This document shows, piece after piece, positions 12,479 to 25,925 of a stretch of 64,000 bases of DNA (positions are counted from its first letter, which is position 1; every line of letters begins with the position of its first letter). Below the pieces are notes generated by a model, which was given only the letters and a program-made list of their open reading frames with translations, made no database searches and was not told the DNA's origin. Location: contig NW_025062477.1 of assembly GCF_000002995.4 (NCBI RefSeq), positions 310,001-374,000 on the forward strand, in the 5' to 3' direction. Made by a program: the position numbers and the translations under genes. The stretch comes from Brugia malayi (Eukaryota; Nematoda; Chromadorea; Rhabditida; Onchocercidae).

Positions 12479-12601
12479 CTTTCAATGTGCCGCCTTCGTT
12501 CGGATAGGAAGCACCAAATTTTGCAATCCAACGGCATACCGTTGCATTTGCGCGCTCCACTACCTCATCCCGACACAAACTTTGTGTCGGACGCTCTTTT
12601 T
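12479..12601 (-). CDS. Possible 5' exon of the I-SMAD gene
   Basis: A 123-nt minus-strand segment with acceptor TTTCTGCAG at 12602 and donor GAAAG|GTTCTC at 12478. It encodes KERPTQSLCRDEVVERA then NATVCRWIAKFGASYP. GC content is clearly above its surroundings. Its phase-1 end does not match the start of the next exon at 11875 (phase 0) or 11900 (phase 2). Internal donors GAG|GTAGTG or ACG|GTATGC would restore phase 0. It could be the start of MH1 or belong to another transcript. No start codon could be fixed. Confidence 0.4.
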
Positions 12602-15600
12602 CTGCAGAAATTGAATTAATCAATGATTAGTTGTAGTCGTAGATAAGATATTATATCACTGTGAGAAATAAATTTATATGAAATTTAACAAATACATAAT
12701 TTAATTTAGGAATGAATGAAAAAAAGAAAAAAAAAAAAAAAAACATTGTTCTTTCTGCTTCTGTATACTCATAGTAATATTTTTTTAAAGGTAAAATTAT
12801 AAATTCTATTAAATTTTGCAACTGTAATATTTCCGTTTAAAATTTGACAGCTAAATTGTTGTTGCTTTTTTTTAATAGCATTTAAACATGAAATCATCGA
12901 ATAATCATATTACTGTTTAGAAAATAATTGTTGCCTTAAATTTTATCAACCATATAATTAATTATCTGTTAACTGAAAGAAGAGATTATTTATATTCGTA
13001 ATTAATTAAGTTGAAAGAATGAATTAGTACTTAAATTGAAAGAATGAATTATTACGTATAAAGCATAAAATAAAATCATTCTAAGATAGTTTTACTTTTA
13101 TTGCATTTTAAATCGTAATAACAAGATAAAAAAAAAAAAAAAAAAAACAATATAAGAAGAAGGAATAATATTTAGTAAACAGAGTAGGAAAAGAGAAAGA
13201 TAGTTTAAGATTGAAATGAATGTTTGAGTTATATATTTTTGAAGCGCACACTTTTTAGAGAGTAATTTAAGCTCTTTTCTCTCTTTTATCATTTTCTTAA
13301 ATTATTTATCAGAAAAAAAGTACGAATTTTCTTCTTTAGGATTTCATTGAAGACAAATTCAATTATTTAAGATTTCTTTCTTACTGTTCCTTTCTGATGG
13401 TGAAGAAACAAAGAAGAAAAGTTTTAGAAAGATTTCAAAGATTCATTTTTAATAAGATTTCATATGACAGACAATATGACAAAATCATTAGTGAGAAAAT
13501 GGCTTGGGTAAAGATTTTTATTCTCAATTTAATACCATTCATTTATCTTTTCCTTGTCTATAAAAGAAAATAATAAAAGTAGGCAAAAGGAATGATATTT
13601 AAAAAACAAAAAAAAAACTTTGCAATTGATACTTTTAAAATATTATTCCTCTTTGCATACTCTTCTTAATTGACAAGAACTAAGAATAGAAATTTGGACC
13701 TTTTTTTTTTCATAAATGATTTATAGTCTAATTTGAGACCAAATAAAATCATTCCTTAGCACATTTTTTTTTGCTAAAAATATTGTCAAAAAAATAAACA
13801 TATCAAATCTTAATTTAGTATAATAATAATTTTTACAAATAATTTTGATTATGCAAACAAATAATTTATTGTTTCGAATTTGAAAATACCAATTTTTCAA
13901 ACAAAAACAAAAATTAGAACATTTAAAATTTCTCTCAAAAGTCGATAACACCTATAGCATTTCTAGTAAATAAAATTTACAAATTTACAATTTTCTAAAT
14001 AATTGCTAACTCAATAAGTAATTGAAACTTCTTCCTCAATCATTTTTCTTATTTGCTCAATAAAATTGTAATAATTTATTCCACAATTAACTTTCAAGCA
14101 ATTTTTCACTACTATCAAAGATTATTTGAATTAATTACTTTTCCATTTGCTTTCACACTGACAAATTAAAATTTCATTCCTTTCAACACCAATGTCAAAG
14201 TTCAAAAGCGATAATTCCAAGTAGAAAACGTAAATTTGAAATTCTGAAAGGAAAAATTTTTTCGTTTTTAATGTCAATGGATAAACTAAGTCCCCTAACA
14301 GAACGACAACATTGACAACATGAATAGCGGTGTCAATTCGGATCCTTCCAATTCTTCTCACTCATGTCTTCCTTATCCCATTTTCTACCCTGTCCACTGA
14401 ACCAAAATCGATTTGAAAAATAGAAATAAGCTTTGTAAGCTATAAATCAAATTTTCATCCTTTTTTTTTTTTTTTTTTTTTGTTTGTTTCCCTCAACGAA
14501 CCATTTTGTTTCGCTCATTTTCTACTCTTCTAAATTTTTTTTTTTTTTGGTTTTTTTTTTGTTCCTCAAAAAATTTTGATACAATTTTAAAATAATACTT
14601 TGAAAGACTGTGTCAGATTTAACAATGAAAAACTATTTTAATCATTTGAATTTCTCAACAATTCATAAAAGTGTCCTCCAATAAATGGTAAAATTTGAAT
14701 TTGAAATTTGATTTTAGTATTTCTGACTATTCTGATCTTCCTTTTTTTTTTTTTTACCTTATCAGTGATAAAGTCCGGCTACCCTATGTTAAAATTGAAC
14801 ACAGACAAACTTCCTAAGATGAATTCTAAATTATCTTCGAAAACAGAATTTGCATAATATAAATTCAATTGAAATTTTAAAACCAACTGTACACCTATTA
14901 GTAGCAATTAAAAATTTTTCTCAGCTGAATGATAACAACAGCAATTGTTCCATTCTGCTTTAGCATATGTTTATCATTATCAATCTTTCTTTACAATTCT
15001 TGAAATACATAGCTAATTTTGATGATCAAGGAAGGGATCAGTAATTTCCTCAAAAATAGACTCACTTTAATCACATTATCCAATCAATAAAACGGTGTTA
15101 AAAAACGACAAATTTGAATTATTTTTGCAGAATTAGGAAAATTTAAAAAGGAAAAAAAAAAAAAAACTTAGCAAATGTTATCTTTTTTTTTTTTTTTGCA
15201 ATTCTTGAAATACATTGCAGCAAATAACATGAAAAAAAAAATGAAATGAAAAAGAAATTTTCATACAATTCAGAAAAACTATAAATTATAAAAGTGGATG
15301 AAGAAAATATCAAAGCAAACCTGCGAGAATCAGCTATCTCCCGAGAAATATTGAATCTTCGCTGATTTGATTGGTGGAAAGTAGAAATTATAGATGGAAG
15401 ATAGAAGAAAAACGAATTAATGTGTCAGAAAGAAAGCAATATGGAAATCAATGAAATTTTTTTTTTTTTTTAAATTTTGGTATAAATTAAAACTTGTGTC
15501 GTCTGATAAATGATTGGTGTTGTTGCAATGAAGTTTAGTTGTTGCTGTTTACCTTCGCATTTTCGGAAGTATTTTGAATTGTTTTTTTTTTTTTTTTGAT

Positions 15601-15622
15601 TGATAAAACTGCAAAAGATTTT

Positions 15623-15860
15623 CTAATTAAAAACTGCAATTGAATAATTTGTGGAAACGCGAATAATACATAAGGGAACAGATTAATGGCTAATATGGCA
15701 ATACAAGCTTTACTAAAAGCTTTACATAAAGTAAACAAAAGCAGATATTGAAGTTATTTACTTCAGAAATTTCATTCTACTATTGATGATACCATCTTCC
15801 TAATGAAAAACTGAAAGTGAATAATTGTAGAAACACGAATAATACATTAGGGAACAGATT
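15623..15860. repeat. Diverged direct repeat pair of about 61 bp
   Basis: 15623-15684 and 15800-15860 share about five in six bases, including GAATAATACAT.AGGGAACAGATT at the end. They are 177 bp apart in the same orientation. Neither copy is open or protein-like. Confidence 0.7.
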
Positions 15861-18141
15861 TTTCGGATCCAAATATATTTGAATTCATCAAAAAAAGAGC
15901 TCTCTCAGTATTGAATCGGTTATTAAAGTTGAATTAAAAGTTTAGGACACCTGCGTGTAGTAATGTATTTATGTGACAACAGGATTTTATGAAAGGATAG
16001 CATTGGTTTATTGTGGTATGACAAATTCAACATTTTGGAATTTTTAGTCATAGCTAAATTAGCATCAATGAAAAGGAACTATATATTTCGATTCGGAATT
16101 GCAGCAAAGATTAAACTGAAAAATTAAATGGAAAATGTGAAGAACTAACTGAAATATCTCAGTACTGCAGTAGAACATTTCAAATGAATCGGAAATCATA
16201 CACGAGAAAGGTTCAAAATATATGTATGATAGAATAATAACAGTGAATAGAAATGTATAATGCTACTACTATCTAAATATAAAATGTGCTATATTCACTC
16301 TTCCAATTTTTGAAATTCAAATTATTAGATCTGTCAATAAGACTGCAAAAAATTTCGTACATCGAAAAAGCTAAGTACAATTGAAAGATTAGAAAACTGA
16401 CAAAAATGTAAAACCGTAACATTAATTTAAAATCAGACTTGTTTTTTTTTTTTTAAATTCTTTGAAATTATAGAAACGAAATATTAAACAGAGGAGGCAT
16501 TTAGTAATCAAAACTTCAGCAAAACAAACAAACAATTCATTCTTTATGTAAATTGAAGTCTTTTTGTTTATGTCCTTTTTTTTTTTTTGTTTAAGAGAAA
16601 AATTGGAAGAAAGAAAGATGATAAATGACAAATGAAAATTTTCGATTAATTTAGAAATGTTTTCAAAAATTTTGGATTGTCTTAATTCAATTTTGTTCTC
16701 TTTTTTTTTTATTCTACACTTTTGCCTTGTTTGGCTGATCTTCTCGAAAGTTATTTTGGTCGATTTCAAAATGTTTTCAGAAGTTTTACACTTGCTTTCA
16801 TATATATATTTGCATCATTCTTCCATTTTTGTTTGGCTAATTTCCCAAAAGTTAGAAAAGCCTAGAAGCAAAAATAGCAGCAGCTTATAACTGGACAACA
16901 ATCAAACTTTATAAATATTTCAGTCCTTCCTTTTCCTTTTCACAAACATTCAAAAACAGGAAGCAGTAGTAGTTATTTTCGGAAGTGATAATATTGATAC
17001 TATTACCACCATAACAACAGCAACAACTACCGTTGCTACCAAGAATAATAGTAATATTTCCGGAAGAAACTAACACTACTTTTCCCAATTCCTGAAAGGC
17101 TGGAAGAATTATAGTAGTGGACGAGTGGCAAGAAAACGGAGAGGGGTGACTTACTTTACAACGTTATAAACAAATGTTCGTTTATTCTCGGCTTATATTT
17201 GTGTCACATATACTCAATCGACAAGGATCAAGAGAAGATCCTTCTTTCCCTGCATCCCTGTTCATCCTTTACGTTTCGAGAATTATTTATTTGTCCAAAT
17301 CTTTCAAATTATAACTTATAAAAAAAAAAAAAGAAAGGAAAAAAAAAATCACATGAAAGTAACTCAACATACTCAGTTCAATTCAACCAGTTTACCCAAT
17401 TTGATTTAATATTATTACCAAAAATATTCAAATACTGTGGATAATTTCGAGAATTTCGTTCCTCTTTTTTTTTTTGCATTTCTCGAAAGTTTCATCGAAA
17501 TTTACTTCTATTCATTTCATCTTCGCTTTTTACTCTGCTTTTTCCGTCGTATTTCACATTCAATTGAATAGAAAAGATGAAAGAAGAAAGAATGATTGCC
17601 ATGAAGAAGAAGAAGAAGAAGAGAGTGACAAGATTGATACATTTTCGGGAAAGTGAGGGAACAACTTCCTATATCATATTTAAAGACCTTTGATGCTTGC
17701 CATGTTTCAGTGATATTTATTCATTTATTAGAACATTTAATTTGAAAAGTATGTCAGCAGAAGGAAGGAAAATATGAGAGAGAGAGAGAGAAAGAGAAAA
17801 AGAAAGAAAAGGCAGGGAGTTATGTTTAAAAAGTTTCATAGAAAATCTGTAACTTGTTGGTTGCATGTATAACTTAATACTTCAAAAGTTATCATCCCCA
17901 CTTAACTTAATGCCACGGTTGAGAAGGCCAAAAGGAAACTGAAGCCAAAAGTGAGGGTGGAGGCCAAAGCCTGGATTAAAAGAGAGAAAACGATGTTTTC
18001 AGAAATGATGCAGAAAAAAGTTCCTTTCTAAAATATTTCCTGACACAAACACACATATATGTGTAGCAGAACTGAAATAAATCCTTGTATAAATAAATTT
18101 CCTCTCTTCCTTACTCTTTCTATCCTTCCCTTTCTCTCACT

Positions 18142-18167
18142 CTTCCTTCCTTCCTTCCTTCCTTCCC
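18142..18167. repeat. TTCC tetranucleotide microsatellite
   Basis: About six uninterrupted CTTC units within a longer pyrimidine tract. Confidence 0.9.
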
Positions 18168-21100
18168 TATTTTTTCATTTATTTAATAACTCACTAATAA
18201 TAAGTGAATCAGAAAGTTAAACTTTAACAAATTTCGTTTATTTCAATGTTCTCACAATAAATTTGCTCATTATCATTGTCTTATATATGGTTAAAAAATG
18301 ATGGAAATGATAATGACAATAACTATCATTGTTATCACTTTTATTGTCATTATTATTATTATCATGATTACTATTACTATCATTATCACCACTGTTAATA
18401 TTATTTATTATTATTACTACCACTTATTATTATTATTATTATTATTATTATTTCATTATTGTTATTAATTATCATGCCAATTCTTCATGAAAAAAGAAAA
18501 TTGATGAAACTTTATGACATATGGCTCAGAAAATAGTTATTACAGGATAGATGTGAAGAAAAAGATCAGAAAAGAAGCATTAAGTGAGAAAAAATGTGAA
18601 GAGATGTCAAAAGTTAACTTCACTTCACAAAATAATTAATTTTGTTGTAATCACTTCATGAAATTGAAAAGTTCATTTTCTTTAAAGCTGACTAATAAGC
18701 TGCGAAAGATGTGTGATTGATGAATAGATTAAACCAAATGCTTCTTTACGCTTAGTTTATATCCATCGCTTTTTTTTCTCCTCCGAAAACCATCATTTTT
18801 CGGATATGTCTGGAATGCATAGAATTACCGTCAATCAAACGATATGCAAGATTTGAATCACCGCGGTACATCAACCCTTATATTTCTTTTCCAAAAGAAG
18901 TATTTTTTTTTTTATCAAACAAAATCCGAGCGAAGTATTTATTGAATTTCTTTTCAAAATTTATACAATCATATGGTAAAAAATTCTTTATCGTAACTAA
19001 TAATAGTGATAAATAATAGTAATGATTAAAAATAAATAATAATGATAATAATAAATAATAATAATAATAAACAAATAAATAATAAATTCCTTCTTAATCC
19101 TCACAAAATCACAAAATGCAAATTTATCTCAGTTATTTTTGCAAATATCTAATGCTGAAATTTTGCCATCTGATTGAAAAAGTGACCCGGACGAATTTAA
19201 TAAAATCTTCTGCAAATAATATGTCAACAAAGTAACCTCTTTCTTCCTATAAGGGGTAAACAAATAAAAAATAATGAGAGAGAAATGTGAATGCAAAAAT
19301 AGAATAATTAGCAAAATCTTTCACGAAGCTGATGCATTCTCAAAATACGTAACATTCTGATTAATAATCTTAATGTAAGCACATTTATCTACTTGCGATA
19401 GCAAATTTTCTGATATTTAAAGATCAAAAACTGTGACCGAACATAATTACATTGCAGCATTTATTTCCAGTACATTTGAAAAGTAAAAACTATGAAAACT
19501 GAAAAATCCCATGCCTTATCAATTTTTAAAATCAGTTATTTGAGAGTGCAAATATAATTTTCCAATTGATAAATCTTCCTAACCCAAATTTCCTATACCA
19601 TAATTTTCTACTTTCTGCTTATCAGTACCAATTCATCATCGAACTATTATCAATCATCATTGATTTTATCCGTCAACAATTTTAATTACAAGACCTAGCC
19701 GACAATTAGTCATGATTGATAATTAACAGTTAATCAAAAAAAAAAAAACCAAACAAAGTGATTAACTTTGTATTTTGTGATTTCATCACTTTCATACTTC
19801 TTCTCTATCGAATTTTTTTAATCCCTAATTCTTGTTCTAATCTCATGAAAAGAAAGAAAAAAAAAGAAAAGAAAAATAAAGTCAATGATATTTATTTAAT
19901 TATGAACTTATTAAATTTTATCACAAAGCTTGAAATTCTTAAAAAAAATTTCGGAATTTCAGATTTCCTGAAAAGAATTTCTTTCATACTGATTTAATTA
20001 ACAATAGGTATAGGATATGGATCAGGTATCCATTTATAAGCCTATTTTATTTATGCAATATAGTTAATTATTAAAATCCCTTATATGAAGTTATAATTCA
20101 TGTGATAAAAAGCCCACAAATTTTGGAATTGTTTCATTTAGATTATTATGCTAACTTGCAAGAAGACTTAACAATCCATTAAATAAATCAGTAATTATTA
20201 TTTCCATCATTATATCTCTATATTTGATCAAAAAAATTTTGATGCAAGAATGATGTGATCGAGACTTGGGAGTTTTCTGATAGCAGAAAAATGTTCAAAT
20301 GAAGACTTTTAGAATTTATTTCTTGCTGCCGTTGCTTTTTGAATAAATTGGCTAATAATTAGTTGAATATGGTATGTGGATAATAGAACAATGATGCAAA
20401 ACAATAATCTCTGTTAATTCTTTCATATGCTAAAATTACCCGAACAAAGGGACAAAGGGGTACTAAATGGTAGATCTCTAATGCTTCAGGAAGTAACGTC
20501 GAAATAATGGAACAATTTATAGATCTTACTTTTCATTACTTCCAATACTTTTCTGTTGCAACAGTTCCTTTTCTTCTTTTTCTTACCAAAAAATGAAATT
20601 TTAATTTCTCGTCATCAAACTTAAATCAGTGATAAATCTGAGAAAATGGAAATTTCCTGATTTATGTAAAAGAGAATAACGCAAGAAGGAAGAAAACGAA
20701 GTTGTAATATGAAACAGGAAGGAGAAGACAAACCTGAAATTAGCTGAATAACTTTATAAGCATTCACTTCTACACTTGATAGACATACACAGACATACAT
20801 CTACAAACAGTACACATACACGTATACTACATAACTCATTTTGTCACATACATACCTAAGACATACACAAAATACGATTTACATAGAAAATGACGGAGTT
20901 ATCACCATTTTATTGTCCAAATCTGTTCTAAAGCGTTAAACCTCTTCAAATTTCAACCACCTTTCTCTCCGCAGCGTAATCTGCTAAAATCTTAGGTATC
21001 AGTTATTTCCTGCACTTACAGATATATAATTTTCATTCTCGCTTTCTCTTTTCTTCTTTGTGGTTTGACCGAATAATTCGGAATACCATCGATGATAAAA

Positions 21101-23309
21101 GCTTGCAGAAAGTTTTTCAAAAAGTGACAAGGAAAAAAAAAAAAAAAAAAACGATTTAAATCGGCAGTTGTCAAAAAGATGAGTTGTTGTTTGAAAAATT
21201 CAATTTTTGCAATGCCTCCTCGATGTGATACGACTGAAAGTTGTAACTATTCATATTGATAACTGCTCATCTTAACATCAATAGTTTGCTACCTTTTCTT
21301 CTCTATCAGGTAGAAATCTAATGAAAATCTCAACTAATCACTACAAGTCTTCTATAGGTTAGCATATAATTATAGCTCTGTTCTGTTTTCATATTTTTCC
21401 TTATCAAATTTGAAAAATTTATCAAAATCTAACAAAAATAAAACGATCATTTGATGGTATAAAACAAAAAAGGTTGAATTTGATTCAAATTTTTCTTTTG
21501 ATTGGCAAAGGATGAATTTATAGAATGGTTATCAAATACATAATGACATAAGCTAATTACTGTTTCACAACCACAATTTTTTGCAAACATTAGCATTGGT
21601 TTTACTTGTGGTTAAAAATTAACATTCTCCCAGGAATATTTGTCCATTATTGCTTGCATAAAAGATGTCCCTAAATTTTATAATGCGGAAACAATTTCTT
21701 TTTCTTTTTCACTTCCGAAATATCATCTTTTTTTTTTTTTTTTTTTCAGTCGAAATTCAAAAAGATAGCACAGGAAGGCATGTTTTCTTAATAGTTTGCT
21801 TCAAAAGTAAATTTCACGAGAAGCAAAGAATGAGAGAGAAAGAGCAAATTCAGTATGCAAATGACAGCAATATTGTTAGATTGAATTAGAAGACAAAATT
21901 TCGAAAAATGATAGTACTAATATTAACTTTATCTATCAACCTTATCAATTCCAATTTCAAAAGCATGAGAAATATTTTATAATAATTAAAAGTTTCAAAT
22001 TGTTTTTAAGAAAAAAAGAGAATTTGTTTCTCGTATAAAACTAAAATGTACTTTTTATTTTTGATCAGCGATTGATCCATCTACTTTTCACTCTTCTTCC
22101 TCCTTCATCTTTTGCTTTGTAGAGCAGAGTAAAAGTTTCATTAAAAAATGTTGCAAAAAAGGAATAATCTAGAATTATCAAGGAAAAAAAAAAAGCTCAA
22201 ACAGTATATTATTTCACACAAAATATACTTAAGTTCAAGTAAACTAAAACAATCATAACAAGAAAATATGTATCATTTGAATTTTATCGGCATCCTTTTT
22301 TATTTGTAGCACTCATTTCACACATTTCAATAACTTTTCATATATTTCAAGATAGTTTTGTCTTTTTTTTTTTTTTTTTTTTTTTGCTCTATCAAATAAC
22401 TGTGGAAAGAAAAAAGAATTTGACAGAAATAATGCTGTACTCTTAGTAAAAGAAACATCCACTGAAAAAGAAAGTGAAAACCATTAAGGTATAATTTATA
22501 CTTCAGCTAAAAATTCGAATTTTGTGTGAATTATCATGGTAATTTTTTGAGTTCGACAAGTTTCAAAATCTGTTAAATGTCAAAATCCCTCAGTGCAAAG
22601 TCATCAAAGTTGGAAAAATTTGGGGAAAAAAAAAAAAACTTTAAAGAATGTTTGAGAAAATTTTTACAAGCAGAAAAATGACCTCTGATGACATATGAAT
22701 TGAAATGTGTCAAGATAAGTTTGAAATTTTCAATCTTTCATTCTATCATTTGGTTGTGAAAATTGAAAAAGAAAAGGAAGGGAATATTTTTGACAAAAGT
22801 GTATACTACCTCCAAAGTATTATATTTCTGCCATTGTTAAGTGATTTTTAAAGTAAATCAAATAAAATGTTAGCAAAGATAAATCACGTAGCACTAAGTG
22901 AAATATAATAAATCAACTCATTAATATTTCATGCATCATATTTTATCATTTTTTTTTTAACTTTCGTCTCTTTTCTTTTCCAAAAACAAATGCATGCAGT
23001 TGTCTTGAACAAAGCCAATTAATTAACTGATTTTATTTGCTACCTTCCTCTAAGTCTATTAAAAAAAAGTTAATTATTTAATTTACGAAACAAAGACAAA
23101 AAAAAAGAAATCCAATTCATATTTACACATTCTTTTCTTCCTCTTCTTCCTCTTTTCTTGCTTCATCTCCTCTTCCCTCTCTCCTTCTCTTCCATCCCTT
23201 AGCAATCTAAACAACAACCAACTGAAATGAAATGAAATGCTACATCAAAAGTATGGAAGGAATGAAGAAGCAAACAACTGCCATTAATTTATTCTTCGAA
23301 TTGTTCAAC

Positions 23310-23366
23310 TCATCTCTTCCTTCCTCCCATCCTTCCATCCTTCCTTCCTTCCTTCCTTCCTTCCTA
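23310..23366. repeat. TTCC/CATCC microsatellite
   Basis: CTTCC and CATCCTTC repeats followed by pure TTCC units. The Ser/Pro-rich open frame across it is a by-product of the repeat. Confidence 0.85.
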
Positions 23367-24674
23367 CTGCCATGCCATCCTTCTGTTCAGTGTTACTTAT
23401 CCGATCATTATTGTGTCTAATTCACGTGTCATTTTATTTCAAATAAACAAAAATTCGGTAATTTTAACTTTTAATTATCATCCTAACAAGAAAAGAAAAA
23501 AACCAGAAACAAAGAGGAAGGAAAAATTTTTAGTAAAAATATTTATGTAACTTCAAATTTGCGATCAATTTCATCCAGTACGCTATACCTTTCCATAAAT
23601 AAAATTAATTTAAACTGGAAGACGAATAGCATAGTTTCAAGGTAATAGCGAATGCTTTTACTTACCCATTTTTACGGGGTAAAAAATAAAACAACTATCT
23701 GTATAATATCCTGGAACAAATAGATACAACATATATTAGCAAATATGTTTTCTCCTCCAATATATATATAAACATTTCAGTAATAAACAATTAAAAATTA
23801 AATCTATTAATTCCATTTTTATTTCCTGTAATGAATTCTGATCCTTTCTTATCATCCACCCACCTATAATATCTTTCAGTTCATTCATTCAATTATGCAG
23901 TTAATAACATAGTTTAAATAGATGTCGGAAGGAATTGTTTCAATTCTCAACAAACTAAGTATCTATCCGTCCATTAATCACTCTATATATACTATTAAAC
24001 GGCTTCTACCACACTGATATCACAGAGGACTAAATTGTCCACGATGACATTTCACCTTGTCAACAATTTTTTTGCTGTCATTCATCCAATTCCTTTTCAA
24101 CTCACACTTTGTAATGCCTTCGTTTCAACATTTCAGATGTTTACATAGCAATGTTCTGCCAATTTTTTATGTATACGAATCAGTTTGTTAAATAATTTCT
24201 GTTATAAAAATGAATGTGTTATGTATAAACAAAATGAGCTCCAATGATAATGACAAAGAAAATTGGCTATTAAGAAATTTCATCAACCAATGTCATAATA
24301 AATTTAACGCTTCAGATATAAAACTTTAATCATTAAGACAGAATGAAAGAAATTGAAACTTTGTCGGCTGAATAATCGAAATTTCAATCTAAAGATTTTA
24401 ATTTGACGATTACAAAAATCGAGTATTTTCAATGATATTATGGCGTAAAAAGAAAAAAAAGTATTTCAACAACAAAGTAAAATAAAACAACTGCTTTCGC
24501 TTTCTTCATCACAGCAAACAGCAACATTTATAATCACCTTAGAACTAACCCTACCTACCTGTTGAAGCAATAAAAAGAAAGCTAAACCAGCCCCTCTATT
24601 TAAGCTATCATTAATTACATTGTCGGTGAAACCCCACGTCTGAATGTGCATTTCGTATATAAATTTATTTACTT

Positions 24675-24696
24675 TATATATATATATATATATATG
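24675..24696. repeat. AT dinucleotide microsatellite
   Basis: About ten uninterrupted TA units. Confidence 0.9.
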
Positions 24697-25837
24697 TAAG
24701 CAATGATCATTAGTAATAAGTGTAAACAGTAAATGTGTTCCAATGGAAACTCTTCGAACTGAGAGAAGAATGGCGACTTCCCGGAGCCCAAAAGTCATAC
24801 AAGAGATCATTTCTCCCTTTTCCTGCTACTAGCAAAATTTCTGTTATGTAAATAGAATGCTTGGTAAGTTTAGCCAGTTCAAACAAGTTGGATGGAAATT
24901 GGAACGCCTTTTCCGGATAGCACTTATTTGATTTTAACCAATCTTATCGTTCTTTTAAAAATTTTTTTAGGAATCCAAATTATTCTAAAACATAATGTCA
25001 AACATACTTTATCTTTTCATCTTATTTTCCTTAGATATATTCGTGCAAATTCTAAATTTGTTCTTTTGAAATATTAAATTAAATTTCTTTTGAAATATTA
25101 AAATCGAAACTGAAAACAATCGATAAAAAAGTGTGACGCACATATATATTTTAGGGCAAATAATACAAAAATGAAAAAAAAAAAAAAAAATCTAAGAATG
25201 ACTCTAATATTCGCAATTAGTTATGATTAAAAGTGGCAGAAAAGAATTCATTTCATTTTATGGAAAAGTGAATCTGAAAAATAACAAAAGAGAAATAATT
25301 TTTCAAAACTTCGAAATCAATCATTGAAACCATTTTTGGGCATTAGAATTCAGTGATCAATCACAAATTTGCATAGTGATTCCTAATCGCCAAAAATATA
25401 TGTTTGAAGGATTCAAAAATGCAAACGGAAAAATTAGATTTATTTGGTGCTTAATGACTAGATAACCTGTACAGCAGTATGCTTTAATTTTTTATGATCT
25501 ATAATCAGTTATTCTCTCATTTGTAGTCTAATGTATGTTAGAAAATTGAATAACTACTTAAAAATGCCCATTAAGTAGAATTTGAAAGTAAAAAAAAAAA
25601 AAACTTTCAAAATTGGAACAAAAAAAAAAAAAAAATCTTTTCATTTTTCGTCTCAATTTAATGAGAAAATGAAAAGAAAATCTGAAGGACATCATATCAA
25701 AAGACGTAACTAAAGAACAAAGAAAACTGAAATACTTCAAATATAAACGAAAATTCATACAATTATAAAAATGAGAAATGAATGAACAAACTAAAAACAT
25801 TTAAAGAATGAGCTCACTTCATAAGATAATAGAAGAG

Positions 25838-25925
25838 AATGAAACGGAACGGAATGGAATTGGAATTGAAACTGGAATTGGAATTGAAGGAATGAAATAG
25901 AATGGAAATGGATGGTTAAACGAAA
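25838..25925. repeat. GGAAT-like purine-rich repeat
   Basis: Degenerate GGAAT / GGAATTGAA units run for nearly 90 bp. Confidence 0.7.

Noticed and set aside
18238..18423. Asn/Asp/His-rich minus-strand frame
   Set aside because: Translation of ATT/ATC trinucleotide repeats, with no splice sites or start context.
24466..24810. 114-codon minus-strand frame
   Set aside because: Its core is an IYIYIYIY stretch from an AT microsatellite and the rest is of mixed character. No acceptor or donor supports it, so it is probably chance.
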